Origin: Actinomycetospora callitridis
GTDB taxonomy: Bacteria > Actinomycetota > Actinomycetes > Mycobacteriales > Pseudonocardiaceae
Direction of reading: 5' to 3'
Length of the DNA stretch: 64,000 bases
Assembly (NCBI RefSeq): GCF_028737265.1
Contig: NZ_JAQZAK010000005.1
Coordinates: forward strand, 278,371 to 342,370
The stretch's first letter is position 1; the number at the start of each line of letters is the position of its first letter. Positions 25,494 to 33,588 of the stretch are shown here, in pieces. Below the pieces are notes generated by a model that saw only the letters and a list, made by a program, of their open reading frames with translations, had not been told where the DNA came from and did no database searches. Position numbers and translations under genes: made by a program.

Positions 25494-25995
25494 GGGTCCG
25501 GGCGACGGGGGCAGTGCCCGTGGCCTCACGCACGTCGACGCCACCGGCGCGGCGCGGATGGTCGACGTGGGGGACAAGGAGGTCACGCGCCGCACGGCGA
25601 CGGCCACCGGGGTCCTGCGCACCACCGCCGAGGTCGTCGCGGCGCTGCGGGACGACACCGTCCCGAAGGGCGACGCGCTGGGCACGGCCCGGGTCGCGGG
25701 CATCATGGGCGCGAAGCGCACGCCCGACCTGATCCCGCTGTGCCACCCGATCCCGCTGGCCGGCGTGACCGTCGACCTCGACGTCGGCGACGACCACGTC
25801 GCGATCACCGCGACGGCGCGCAGCGCCGACCGCACGGGGGTGGAGATGGAGGCGCTGACCGCCGTCGCCGTGGCCGGGCTGACGCTGCACGACATGATCA
25901 AGGCGCTGGATCCGGCGGCGACGCTGGACGGAGTGCGCCTCGAGCGCAAGGAGGGGGGACGTTCCGGTGTCTGGACCCGACCCGACGGCCGCTGA
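25486..25995 (+). CDS. moaC: Cyclic pyranopterin monophosphate synthase MoaC
   Basis: MoaC converts the MoaA product to cyclic pyranopterin monophosphate in molybdenum cofactor synthesis. The 169-residue protein has LTHVDATGAARMVDVGDKEVTRRTA, KRTPDLIPLCHPIPL (catalytic His/Lys region) and GVEMEALTAVAVAGLTLHDMIKALD, all standard. The ATG at 25486 overlaps the malic enzyme stop by eight bases. moaA is not in the window. Order moaC-mog-moaE matches Rv0864-Rv0866. Confidence 0.97.
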   Translation: MNEGPGDGGSARGLTHVDATGAARMVDVGDKEVTRRTATATGVLRTTAEVVAALRDDTVPKGDALGTARVAGIMGAKRTPDLIPLCHPIPLAGVTVDLDVGDDHVAITATARSADRTGVEMEALTAVAVAGLTLHDMIKALDPAATLDGVRLERKEGGRSGVWTRPDGR

Positions 25996-26500
25996 GGACT
26001 CCACGGCCGACCCCACGGCCGACCCGACCCGACGGGCGCGCGTCGTCACCGCGTCCAACCGTGCCGCGGGCGGTGTCTACACCGACCGCGGCGGGCCGAT
26101 CATCGTCGGCTGGCTGCGCGAGCAGGGCTTCACCACACCCGACCCCGTCGTGGTGCGCGACGGGGAGCCCGTCGCCGCCGCATTGCGCGACGCCGTCGCC
26201 GACGGGGCGCACGTCGTCGTCACCACCGGCGGCACCGGCATCTCCCCGACCGACGCGACGCCCGAGGCGACGCGCGCGGTCCTGGACTACGAGATCCCGG
26301 GGCTCGCGGACGCGATCCGGCGCGCCGGCGCCGACGCGGTGCCGACGTCGGTGCTCTCACGTGGCGTGGCGGGGGTCGCGAAGCGCACCCTGGTGGTGAA
26401 CCTGCCCGGCTCCCCGGGCGGGGTGCGCGACGGGCTGACGGTGCTCGCACCGGTGCTGGCCCACGCCGTCGACCAGATTCTCGGAGGGGACCACCCGTGA
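25967..26500 (+). CDS. mog: Molybdopterin adenylyltransferase (MoaB/Mog family)
   Basis: Adenylylates molybdopterin before metal insertion by MoeA. The 177-residue protein has the MPT-binding signature VVTTGGTGISPTDATPEA and NLPGSPGGVRDGL. An N-terminal stretch of 22 residues rich in Asp/Thr/Pro precedes the usual start (RARVVTASNRAA). The GTG at 25967 lies 29 bases inside moaC. It could be called moaB or mog; the mycobacterial counterpart in this position is named mog. Confidence 0.94.
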   Translation: MSGPDPTAAEDSTADPTADPTRRARVVTASNRAAGGVYTDRGGPIIVGWLREQGFTTPDPVVVRDGEPVAAALRDAVADGAHVVVTTGGTGISPTDATPEATRAVLDYEIPGLADAIRRAGADAVPTSVLSRGVAGVAKRTLVVNLPGSPGGVRDGLTVLAPVLAHAVDQILGGDHP

Positions 26501-26937
26501 CGTCCACAGCCCCGGCCCGCGTCCTGCGCGCCACCGTCACCGAGGAGCTCCTGGACGTCTCGGAGCACGCGGCACTGGTCGACGACGCCGCCGCGGGCGC
26601 CGTGGTGACGTTCGCGGGCGTCGTCCGCGACCACGACCACGGCCGCTCGGTGACGGCCCTGGACTACGAGGGCCACCCGAGCGCCGCGGCCGTGGTGGAG
26701 AAGGTGGCCGCCGACGTCGCCGCCGCGTTCCCCGGCGTGCGCGCGCTCGCCGTCACCCACCGCGTCGGTGCCCTGGGCATCGGCGACGTCGCGCTGGCCT
26801 GCGCGGTCGCCGCGGAGCACCGCCGTCAGGCGTTCGACGCGTGCAGCGAGCTCGTCGACGCCGTGAAGCGCGAGCTGCCGGTGTGGAAGCGCCAGGAGTT
26901 CACCGACGGCACCGAGGAATGGGTCAACTGCCCCTGA
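26497..26937 (+). CDS. moaE: Molybdopterin synthase catalytic subunit MoaE
   Basis: The large subunit of molybdopterin synthase, which transfers sulfur from MoaD thiocarboxylate to the pterin precursor. The 146-residue protein shows GAVVTFAGVVRDHDHGRSVTALDYEGH, HRVGALGIGDVALACAVAAEHR and the catalytic lysines in VDAVKRELPVWKRQEF. The GTG at 26497 overlaps the mog stop by four bases. No moaD is adjacent, so the small subunit is encoded elsewhere. It ends the operon, converging on rpf. Confidence 0.96.
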   Translation: MTSTAPARVLRATVTEELLDVSEHAALVDDAAAGAVVTFAGVVRDHDHGRSVTALDYEGHPSAAAVVEKVAADVAAAFPGVRALAVTHRVGALGIGDVALACAVAAEHRRQAFDACSELVDAVKRELPVWKRQEFTDGTEEWVNCP

Positions 26938-26940
26938 GCC

Positions 26941-27669
26941 TCAGCTCATCGTGAGCGTCTGGCCCGGGAAGATGAGGTTCGGGTCGGTGGCGACGTCGGG
27001 GTTCCCCTGGGCCAGGGTGCGCCAGGTCGCGCCGTGCGAGGCGGCGATCGAGCTCAGCGTGTCCCCGGCCTTCACGGTGTAGGAGCCGGCCGAGCCCGAC
27101 GCGGGCGTGTCGCGCACGGTGCGGGTCTCGGGGGCGGCCTCGTCCGAGGACGAGCCGGAGTCCTCGTCGCTCGAGGCGGAGCCGGAGCCGGAGCCGGAGC
27201 CGGCATCGGAGCCGGAGTCGGCGTCGCTGCCGGAGTCGGACGACCCCGCCGACGGCACGCTGCTGTTGGGCGAGTCGTCGGTGTTGCCCGTCTTCTTCGA
27301 GCACGTGGGCCAGGCGTTCATGCCCTGCTCGGCCTTGACGCGCTCGGCGACCTGGATCTGCTCCTCGCGGCTGGCGTCCTCGGGCTGCCCGGAGCCGCCG
27401 AAGGAGCGCCACGTCGAGTCGGTGAACTGCAGCCCGCCGCCGAAGCCGTTGCCGGTGTTGATGCCCCAGTTCCCGCTGCTCTCGCACTCGGCGAGGGCGT
27501 CCCAGTCGGTGTCCGCGTGCGCCGCGGGCGCGGCGAGCAGCGCGGCGGGGATGACCGGCGCGCCCGCGGCGACGACGGCGAGGGTCGCCCGGCCGAGGCG
27601 GCCGGGACGACGCGGCGCGCGGTGACGTCCGGTGGTGGCAGTGGGCAGCACGGCACGAACGAGGTCCAC
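26941..27669 (-). CDS. rpf: Resuscitation-promoting factor with LysM domain (Rpf 1)
   Basis: A secreted muralytic enzyme that promotes growth resumption. After a signal peptide (LGRATLAVVAAGAPVIPAALL, cleavage near AAHA/DTDW) comes the Rpf lysozyme-like fold DTDWDALAECESSGNWGINTGNGFGGGLQF with the catalytic Glu in AECESSG, then a Ser/Asp/Gly linker of about 60 residues and a C-terminal LysM domain (YTVKAGDTLSSIAASHG). 242 residues from the GTG at 27669. It converges on moaE, exactly as rpfA follows moaE2 in M. tuberculosis. It is a near paralogue of the gene upstream. Confidence 0.95.
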   Translation of the reverse strand: MDLVRAVLPTATTGRHRAPRRPGRLGRATLAVVAAGAPVIPAALLAAPAAHADTDWDALAECESSGNWGINTGNGFGGGLQFTDSTWRSFGGSGQPEDASREEQIQVAERVKAEQGMNAWPTCSKKTGNTDDSPNSSVPSAGSSDSGSDADSGSDAGSGSGSGSASSDEDSGSSSDEAAPETRTVRDTPASGSAGSYTVKAGDTLSSIAASHGATWRTLAQGNPDVATDPNLIFPGQTLTMS

Positions 27670-28074
27670 GTATCTCCCGGAGCCGCGCCACGGCCGACGT
27701 GCTCCGGGCCGTCGCGGGAGGGGAGCGGACGGCGCTCGGTGTCGGTCCCTGTCCGGGCCGTACGTCGCGGGGAGCGGGAGGCCCGTCGGACAGGGTGGCG
27801 CCCGGGCTCCGGTCGGCACCGTTCGAGCGGACCGACGCGTCGAGGCTAGATCCGCGCCGGGGCCACGGTGCGTGGCTCTCAGCTTCGTGAATCGACCGCG
27901 AGGTCACGAACGAGTGACGAAGGCGCTGCTCCGCGGTCTCGATGTCACCGAGGGCGACGCTCTTCGCACGGTCCGTCGCTGAGAAGACGTGACGACGATC
28001 ACACACGACGGCCCCGGCTCCTGGGTGGAGCCGGGGCCGTCGGAGTGTGCGGGGTGTTGCCCCCGAGGAGTGCC
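27670..28074. other. Region between the two rpf genes
   Basis: 405 bases holding the 5' leader and promoter of Rpf 1 and, at the far end, the terminator of Rpf 2. Several GC-rich inverted segments occur but I could not match them to the ydaO/c-di-AMP riboswitch that often precedes rpf genes in actinobacteria. No gene is supported. Confidence 0.45.
28007..28041 (-). terminator. Hairpin after Rpf 2
   Basis: gacggccccggctc (28007-28020) pairs perfectly with gagccggggccgtc (28028-28041) around a 7-base loop; flanking cacac/gtgtg extends the stem. It begins 33 bases downstream of the Rpf 2 stop on the minus strand. Confidence 0.88.
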
Positions 28075-28704
28075 TCAGCCCAGCTTCAGCTGCTGCCCCG
28101 GGGAGATCGCGTCGGGGTCGGCGATCGCGTTGTTCTGGGCGACGGACTGCCACGAGACGCCGTGCGCGGCGGCGACCGAGCTCAGGGTGTCGCCGGCCGC
28201 GACGGTGTAGGCAGCGCCGGCGGCGGCCTTGGCCGGCTGGGCCTGCGGGGTCGCGGCGATGCTCTCGGTCTCGGAGGAGTCCGAGTCGGACGAGCCCGAG
28301 TCGGACTCCGAGCCGGACGAGCCCGAGTCCTCGGTGTTCGCCGAGCTGTCGGTGTTGCCCGTCTTCTTCGAGCACGTCGGCCAGGCGTTCATGCCCTGCT
28401 CGGCCTTGACGCGCTCGGCGACCTGGATCTGCTCGGAGCGGCTGGCGTCCTCCGGGTCGCCGGAGCCGCCGAAGGCGCGCCACGTCGAATCGGTGAACTG
28501 CAGACCGCCGCCGAACCCGTTGCCGGTGTTCGTGCTCCAGTCGCCACTGCTCTCGCACTGCGCGAGCTCGTCCCAGTCCGTGTCGGCCGACGCCAGACCG
28601 GTGCTCAGGGCCAGCGGGGCCGCCGCCATGGCGCCCACCAGGACGACCTGGGCCGCCCGCCGGGTGAAGGCGCGCGTCAGCGACTCATCGGTGTTCCGAA
28701 GCAT
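28075..28704 (-). CDS. rpf: Resuscitation-promoting factor with LysM domain (Rpf 2)
   Basis: A 209-residue paralogue of Rpf 1. The signal peptide (VVLVGAMAAAPLALSTGLASA) leads directly to DTDWDELAQCESSGDWSTNTGNGFGGG, whose catalytic Glu is in QCESSG; the shared stretch through EQGMNAWPTC and SKKTGNTD is almost identical to Rpf 1. A shorter acidic Ser-rich linker and a LysM domain (YTVAAGDTLSSVAAAHG) follow. The ATG at 28704 was chosen because the upstream codons lack signal-peptide character. Tandem duplication of rpf is the likely origin. A strong hairpin follows the gene. Confidence 0.95.
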   Translation of the reverse strand: MLRNTDESLTRAFTRRAAQVVLVGAMAAAPLALSTGLASADTDWDELAQCESSGDWSTNTGNGFGGGLQFTDSTWRAFGGSGDPEDASRSEQIQVAERVKAEQGMNAWPTCSKKTGNTDSSANTEDSGSSGSESDSGSSDSDSSETESIAATPQAQPAKAAAGAAYTVAAGDTLSSVAAAHGVSWQSVAQNNAIADPDAISPGQQLKLG

Positions 28705-29228
28705 GACCTCTCTCCGTACCGCGCCCCGCGGGAGGGACCACACGAGCGGGGTCGACGGCCGGTTCCACGCGGCCTCACCGCCCGCGGGTGCCAAGCACCC
28801 TCGGTCTCACGTCCTCGCGCCCGTCCGGTCCGCCACTTTCGTTCCGGGTCACCCGAGATCGCTGGACGGGCATCCGGCGCGGCGACCTCGGGGGTGTCAG
28901 GCACCCGCACACACCAGTCCGGCGCGTCGTCGGGAGCCGTGTCCGAACGGTACGGAGCACAGTGCGTCTTTCAAGCCGTCCAGTTGCGAGCGCGGTCACG
29001 TCGCCGACACCGTTTCGTGACCCGCCGTTGTGGACAACGCCTGCTCCAGGGCCGACATGATCTCCCTGAAAGGCCTGTTCCGCCCGCGTGTCGCAGATCC
29101 AATCTGTGCGTGGCCTCACGGTGACACACGGCCGTTCGGAGCAGCCGAATCTGAGGACCGCGACGCGGCGTCCTCATGGAAGGGACCGTCCGGTGGCTGT
29201 CGGATGACGCCTGCGGGATGCTGGGGGG
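28705..29228. other. Divergent intergenic region between Rpf 2 and MoxR ATPase
   Basis: 524 bases with lower GC than the genes around it, holding the leader of Rpf 2 and the promoter of the coxD-like operon. Repeated sequence such as gggtgcc/ggcaccc is visible (near 28787 and 28900), but I cannot assign a riboswitch class. No open frame has coding character. Confidence 0.45.
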
Positions 29229-30125
29229 GTGACCGCGAGTACCACACCGACCAGTCCGGACGACCTGGCGAAGGCCCTGGACGGCACGGGGTACCTCGCC
29301 GACGCGGGCCTCGCGTCGGCCGCCTTCCTGGCGCTGCGCATGGGCCGGCCCCTCTTCTGCGAGGGCGAACCCGGGACGGGCAAGACCGCGCTGGCGCAGG
29401 CGCTCTCCGAGGCGCTGGGGCTGCCGATGGTGCGCCTGCAGTGCCACGAGGGCATCGACGCCGCGCAGGCCCTGTACGACTGGGACTTCCCGCGCCAGCT
29501 GCTGCACCTGCGCGCCCTCGAGGCCGCGGCGACCGCCTCGCAGTCGGCGCTCGACGTCGACGCCGTGGAGTCCTCCCTCTACGACCGCCGATTCCTGCTC
29601 GCGCGACCGATCCTGCAGGCCCTCCAGGACGCGCCGTGCGTGCTGCTCGTCGACGAGGTCGACCGCGCCGACGACGAGTTCGAGGCCTTCCTGCTCGAGG
29701 TGCTCGCCGAGAACTCGGTGACCATCCCCGAGATCGGCGTCGTCCGTGCCGAGACGCCGCCGCTGGTGGTGCTGACGTCCAACCGCACGCGCGAGGTGCA
29801 CGACGCCCTCAAGCGCCGTTGTCTCTACCTCTGGCTCGAGCACCCCGACCTGGCCCGCGAGACCGCGATCCTGCGTCGCCGCCTGCCCGACCTGCCCGCG
29901 GAGCTCGCCGACCAGGTCGCCCGGGCGGTGCAGGCCCTGCGCGGGCTCGACCTTCTCAAGCCGCCGGGCGTCGCCGAGTCGATCGACTGGGCGCAGGCCC
30001 TGCAGCTCGTGGGCGCGCGTCACCTCGACCTCGCCTCGGCCACCGCGACGCTGGGCGCGGTGCTGAAGTACCGCGAGGACGCCGACCGGGCGCGCGACAA
30101 GCTGGACGCCCTGCTCGCCTCATGA
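29229..30125 (+). CDS. MoxR-type AAA+ ATPase, CoxD-like
   Basis: A 298-residue AAA+ ATPase. Walker A GEPGTGKTAL is at about residues 46-55, Walker B LLVDEVDRAD near 140, sensor 1 LTSNRT near 180. CoxD-type proteins of this family help mature molybdenum hydroxylases such as CO dehydrogenase. The next genes, a VWA protein and an XdhC/CoxF-like protein, make the three-gene set typical of that role. The GTG at 29229 begins after a long promoter region. No hydroxylase subunit genes are nearby. Confidence 0.9.
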   Translation: MTASTTPTSPDDLAKALDGTGYLADAGLASAAFLALRMGRPLFCEGEPGTGKTALAQALSEALGLPMVRLQCHEGIDAAQALYDWDFPRQLLHLRALEAAATASQSALDVDAVESSLYDRRFLLARPILQALQDAPCVLLVDEVDRADDEFEAFLLEVLAENSVTIPEIGVVRAETPPLVVLTSNRTREVHDALKRRCLYLWLEHPDLARETAILRRRLPDLPAELADQVARAVQALRGLDLLKPPGVAESIDWAQALQLVGARHLDLASATATLGAVLKYREDADRARDKLDALLAS

Positions 30126-30153
30126 GCACCAGGGGCGAGCGGAGCGACGGCGA

Positions 30154-31401
30154 ATGAGCACAGGTGACCGGGGCGGGAGCAGCGACGGGCTCGCTCCTCG
30201 CCCGCACGCCGGCGCGGTCCTGGCCTCCGGCGTCGTCGAGACGCTCGGCGGAGATACAGACCTCGCCACCGAGGCCGACGGTGGTCCCGACGCCGTCCTC
30301 GAGGACTTCGTCGCCTTCACCCGGCTCGTCCGCAACGCCGGGGTGCCCGTCACCACCGACCGCGTCGCGGCGTACCTGCAGGCGCTGCGCCTGTCCGACC
30401 TCACCAGCGAGGTCTCCACGTACTGGGCGGGCCGCCTGACGCTGTGCGCCGACCCGGACGACGTCGTGCGCTACGACCACGCGTTCGCCGCCTGGTTCTC
30501 CGCCGATCCCCGCGACCAGCGCATGGGACGGCCGGCGCCGCCGAAGCCGCGCATCTCGACCATGGCGGCGCTCACCGAGCCCCCGCCGGGGTCGGGCCAG
30601 GACGGCGAGGAGGAGGAGACCCCGGAGCTGCGGGTGGCCGCGTCCGGCGAGGAGATCCTGCGCGACCGGGACATCGCCGAGCTCTCGATCGGCGAGCGCG
30701 AGCACCTCAAGAGCCTGCTCGCGCTCCTGCGCCCGGCACCCCCGAAGCGCCGGGCCCGGCGGCGCCGCCCGGCCCGTCGCGGCGAGCCGGATCCGCGCCG
30801 CACGCTGCGGGCGGCGCTCGCCAACGGCGGCGAGATCGGCGAGATGCACCGTCGACGGCGCCGGGAACGCCCGCGTCGCGTCGTGCTGCTCGTCGACGTC
30901 TCCGGCTCGATGAGCCCCTACGCGGACACCCTGCTGCGCTTCGCCCACGTCCTCACCCGGCGCACCCCCACCTCCGTGGAGACGTTCACCCTCGGCACCC
31001 GGCTCACCCGCGTGACGCGCGAGCTGCGCCAGCGCGACCCCGAGCGCGCCCTCGGCGACGCGGCCCGCGCGATCCCCGACTGGTCCGGCGGCACCCGCCT
31101 CGGCGAGGCGCTGCGGGCGTTCCTCGACCGGTGGGGCCAGCGCGGCGTCGCGCGTCGCGCGGTCGTCGTCGTGTTCTCCGACGGCTGGGAGCGCGGCGGG
31201 GCGGAGCTGCTCGGCGAGCAGTCGGCGCGCCTCGCGCGGCTGGCCCACAAGGTCGTCTGGGTGAACCCCCACGCCGGCAAGAGCGGCTACGCCCCGGTGC
31301 AGGGGGGAATCGCGGCGGCCCTCCCGCACGTTGACCGTTTGCTGGCGGGCCACTCCCTCACGACGCTGGCCGAGCTGCTGGAGGTGCTGCGGGATGCGTG
31401 A
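30154..31401 (+). CDS. VWA-domain protein, CoxE-like
   Basis: A 415-residue protein with a C-terminal von Willebrand A domain. The metal-ion-dependent adhesion site is DVSGSMSPY near residue 249, with the later TFTLGTRLTRV and SGGTRLGEAL loops. A very basic segment (RRARRRRPARRG) precedes the domain. CoxE proteins work with CoxD-type MoxR ATPases in the manner of metal chelatases. The ATG at 30154 overlaps the end of an 11-codon frame that begins at the previous stop; the gene is 28 bases downstream of the ATPase. The stop overlaps xdhC. Confidence 0.9.
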   Translation: MSTGDRGGSSDGLAPRPHAGAVLASGVVETLGGDTDLATEADGGPDAVLEDFVAFTRLVRNAGVPVTTDRVAAYLQALRLSDLTSEVSTYWAGRLTLCADPDDVVRYDHAFAAWFSADPRDQRMGRPAPPKPRISTMAALTEPPPGSGQDGEEEETPELRVAASGEEILRDRDIAELSIGEREHLKSLLALLRPAPPKRRARRRRPARRGEPDPRRTLRAALANGGEIGEMHRRRRRERPRRVVLLVDVSGSMSPYADTLLRFAHVLTRRTPTSVETFTLGTRLTRVTRELRQRDPERALGDAARAIPDWSGGTRLGEALRAFLDRWGQRGVARRAVVVVFSDGWERGGAELLGEQSARLARLAHKVVWVNPHAGKSGYAPVQGGIAAALPHVDRLLAGHSLTTLAELLEVLRDA

Positions 31402-32584
31402 CGTTCTCCCGACCCTGGAGGGCTGGTGGGCCGAGGGCCGACCGGTCGCCCTGGCGACCGTCGTCGGCACGTTCCGGTCCGCCCCGCGACAGCCCGGGGC
31501 GTCCATGCTCGTCGGCGACGACGGGCAGGCCGTGGGCAGCGTGTCCGGCGGCTGCGTCGAGGGTGCCGTGTATGAGCTCGGCTCCGGCATCCTCGAGGGC
31601 ACCGACGACGCGACGCTGCAGCGCTACGGCGTCTCCGACGACGACGCCTTCGCCGTCGGCCTCACCTGCGGCGGCATCCTCGACGTGTACGTCGAGCGCG
31701 TCGACCGCGAGTCCTTCCCCCAGCTCGGGGCGATCGCCGAGGCCGTGCGGGAGCACCGCTCGGTCGCCGTCGCCACCGTGGTCTCCGGGCCCGCCGAGCG
31801 CGTCGGGCGCCGCCTGGTCGTCTGGCCCGACGGCCGGGGCGAGCGCAGCGACGGGGGGAACGGCGGGGTCGAGGGCAGCACCGGGTCGGTCCGGCTCGAC
31901 GACGCGCTGCGCGACGACGTCCGCGGCCTGCTCGCCGCCGGCCGGTCCGCGCTGGTGTCCTACGGCACCGACGGCGAGCGCCGCGGCGAGGGCCTGCAGG
32001 TCTTCGTCGAGTCGTTCGCGCCGCCGCCGCGCCTGATCGTCTTCGGCGCCATCGACTTCGCCGCCGCCGTGGCCCGCATGGGGACGTTCCTCGGCATGCG
32101 CGTCACGGTCTGCGACGCGCGCCCGGTGTTCGCGACGTCGAGCCGCTTCCCCGAGGCGCACGAGGTCGTCGTCGACTGGCCGCACCGCTACCTCGCCGCC
32201 GAGGCCGAGGCCGGGCGGATCGACGGGCGCACCGCGCTGGCCGTCCTCACCCACGACCCGAAGTTCGACGTGCCGCTGCTCGAGGTGGCGCTGCGCCTTC
32301 CCGAGATCGGCTACATCGGGGCGATGGGCTCGCGCCGTACGCACTCCGACCGCGAGCAGCGCCTGATCGAGGCCGGGGTCACCGAGGCGGAGCTGGCCCG
32401 CATGTCGAGCCCGATCGGCCTGGACCTCGGCGCCCGGACGCCCGAGGAGACCGCGGTGTCGATCGCCGCGGAGATGATCGCCCACCAGTGGGGCGGACGG
32501 GGCACGCCGCTCTCGCGTCGCGACGGCCCCATCCACACCGAGTCCAACGTCGAGCCGGTGGTGTCGGCGGCCTCGTTGGGCTAG
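31394..32584 (+). CDS. XdhC/CoxI-family molybdoenzyme maturation factor
   Basis: XdhC-type proteins bind molybdenum cofactor and help its sulfuration and insertion into xanthine dehydrogenase or related hydroxylases. The 396-residue protein has the N-terminal XdhC/CoxI domain (PRQPGASMLVGDDGQAVGSVSGGCVEGAVYEL, LTCGGILDVYVE) and a C-terminal Rossmann domain (LIVFGAIDFAAAVARMG ... GYIGAMGSRRTHSDR). The ATG at 31394 overlaps the VWA gene by eight bases. The stop overlaps that of the convergent methyltransferase by four bases through ctag. The target enzyme lies outside this window. Confidence 0.93.
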   Translation: MRDVLPTLEGWWAEGRPVALATVVGTFRSAPRQPGASMLVGDDGQAVGSVSGGCVEGAVYELGSGILEGTDDATLQRYGVSDDDAFAVGLTCGGILDVYVERVDRESFPQLGAIAEAVREHRSVAVATVVSGPAERVGRRLVVWPDGRGERSDGGNGGVEGSTGSVRLDDALRDDVRGLLAAGRSALVSYGTDGERRGEGLQVFVESFAPPPRLIVFGAIDFAAAVARMGTFLGMRVTVCDARPVFATSSRFPEAHEVVVDWPHRYLAAEAEAGRIDGRTALAVLTHDPKFDVPLLEVALRLPEIGYIGAMGSRRTHSDREQRLIEAGVTEAELARMSSPIGLDLGARTPEETAVSIAAEMIAHQWGGRGTPLSRRDGPIHTESNVEPVVSAASLG

Positions 32585-33417
32585 ATCACGCGTGCGGTGA
32601 GCAGCAGGTACTCCCACTCCATCACCGTCGTGCCGCTGCCGCGGTCGTGGCGCTCCGCCACCGCGGCGATGTCGGCGTCGAGCGCGGCCGTGCGCTCGGC
32701 GTCCTCGGCGTTGTTGCGGTAGGCCACGATCGTCGGCCCGTAGGTCTCCTTCCAGTACGAGCGGAAGGTGTCCGGGGAGTCGAACATCGTGACCGTCACC
32801 GTCTGCTTGCGGGCCTCGACGTCGGTGACGCGGTCGCCGAGCAGGGCGCGGACGTGCGCCTCGTCGCCCCACAACGGCGGGGGCTGGGCGCCCGGCGGGG
32901 GCGGCGGCATGTAGGCCTTCATCGTCTTGAAGAGGTCCCCGACGAAGCCCTCGGGGGTCCAGCTGATCAGGCCGATGCGCCCGCCGGGACGGGTGACGCG
33001 GACGAGCTCGTCGGCGGCCTGCTGGTGGTGGGGCGCGAACATGACCCCGACGCACGAGGTCACGACGTCGAAGGTGTCGTCGGCGTAGGGCAGTGCCTCC
33101 GCGTCGCCCTCCTCCCAGCGCACGGCGACGCCCTGGCGCTCCGCGAACGCGCGACCGGCGTCGAAGAGCTCCGGGGTGAGGTCGGACGCGACGACGTCGG
33201 CGCCGGCGAGCGCGGCGGGCACGGCGACGTTCCCGGTGCCCGCGGCGACGTCCAGCACCCGCTCGCCGGGGCGGATCCCGACCGCGGTGACGAGGACGGG
33301 ACCGAGCTCCGGGATGAGACGGGCCGCCACGTCGGGGTAGTCGCCCAGGCCCCACATCGTGCGGTGCTTGGCCTTGAGCGCACGGTCGGCGGCGGTGTCG
33401 GTGACGGTCTCGGTCAT
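32581..33417 (-). CDS. Class I SAM-dependent methyltransferase
   Basis: A 278-residue methyltransferase of the UbiE/methyltransferase-11 type. SAM motif I is VLDVAAGTGNVAVPAA, with the acidic end of strand β2 in VVASDLTPE and motif II FDVVTSCVGVMFAPHH. The segment YMPPPPPGAQPPPLWG is an unusual proline run in the substrate-binding part. The ATG at 33417 is preceded by gggagaacc; a longer frame to 33510 has no family resemblance. Its substrate is unknown. It converges on xdhC. Confidence 0.87.
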   Translation of the reverse strand: MTETVTDTAADRALKAKHRTMWGLGDYPDVAARLIPELGPVLVTAVGIRPGERVLDVAAGTGNVAVPAALAGADVVASDLTPELFDAGRAFAERQGVAVRWEEGDAEALPYADDTFDVVTSCVGVMFAPHHQQAADELVRVTRPGGRIGLISWTPEGFVGDLFKTMKAYMPPPPPGAQPPPLWGDEAHVRALLGDRVTDVEARKQTVTVTMFDSPDTFRSYWKETYGPTIVAYRNNAEDAERTAALDADIAAVAERHDRGSGTTVMEWEYLLLTARVI

Positions 33418-33588
33418 CGTGGTTCTCCCTCGTCGGTGTGACCTCGGGGGCCACGGACCGTGGCGACCCCGAGGGGTCACAGAGTTCCGCGACGAGGACA
33501 CCCCGGACATCGGGAACGCCTCCCCATGTTGTGGGGAGCAGGCCCTAGGCCATTCGAGACGTTTCCCCCGTGACGTTGATCACGTACC

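Noticed and set aside
27670..29228. ydaO (c-di-AMP) riboswitches before the two rpf genes
   Set aside because: Expected in many actinobacterial rpf leaders, but I could not align the conserved cores to these leaders by eye. A covariance-model search would decide.
30122..30157. An 11-codon frame between the CoxD-like and CoxE-like genes
   Set aside because: It overlaps both start and stop codons but is too short to support; it may be only chance with ATGA overlaps.
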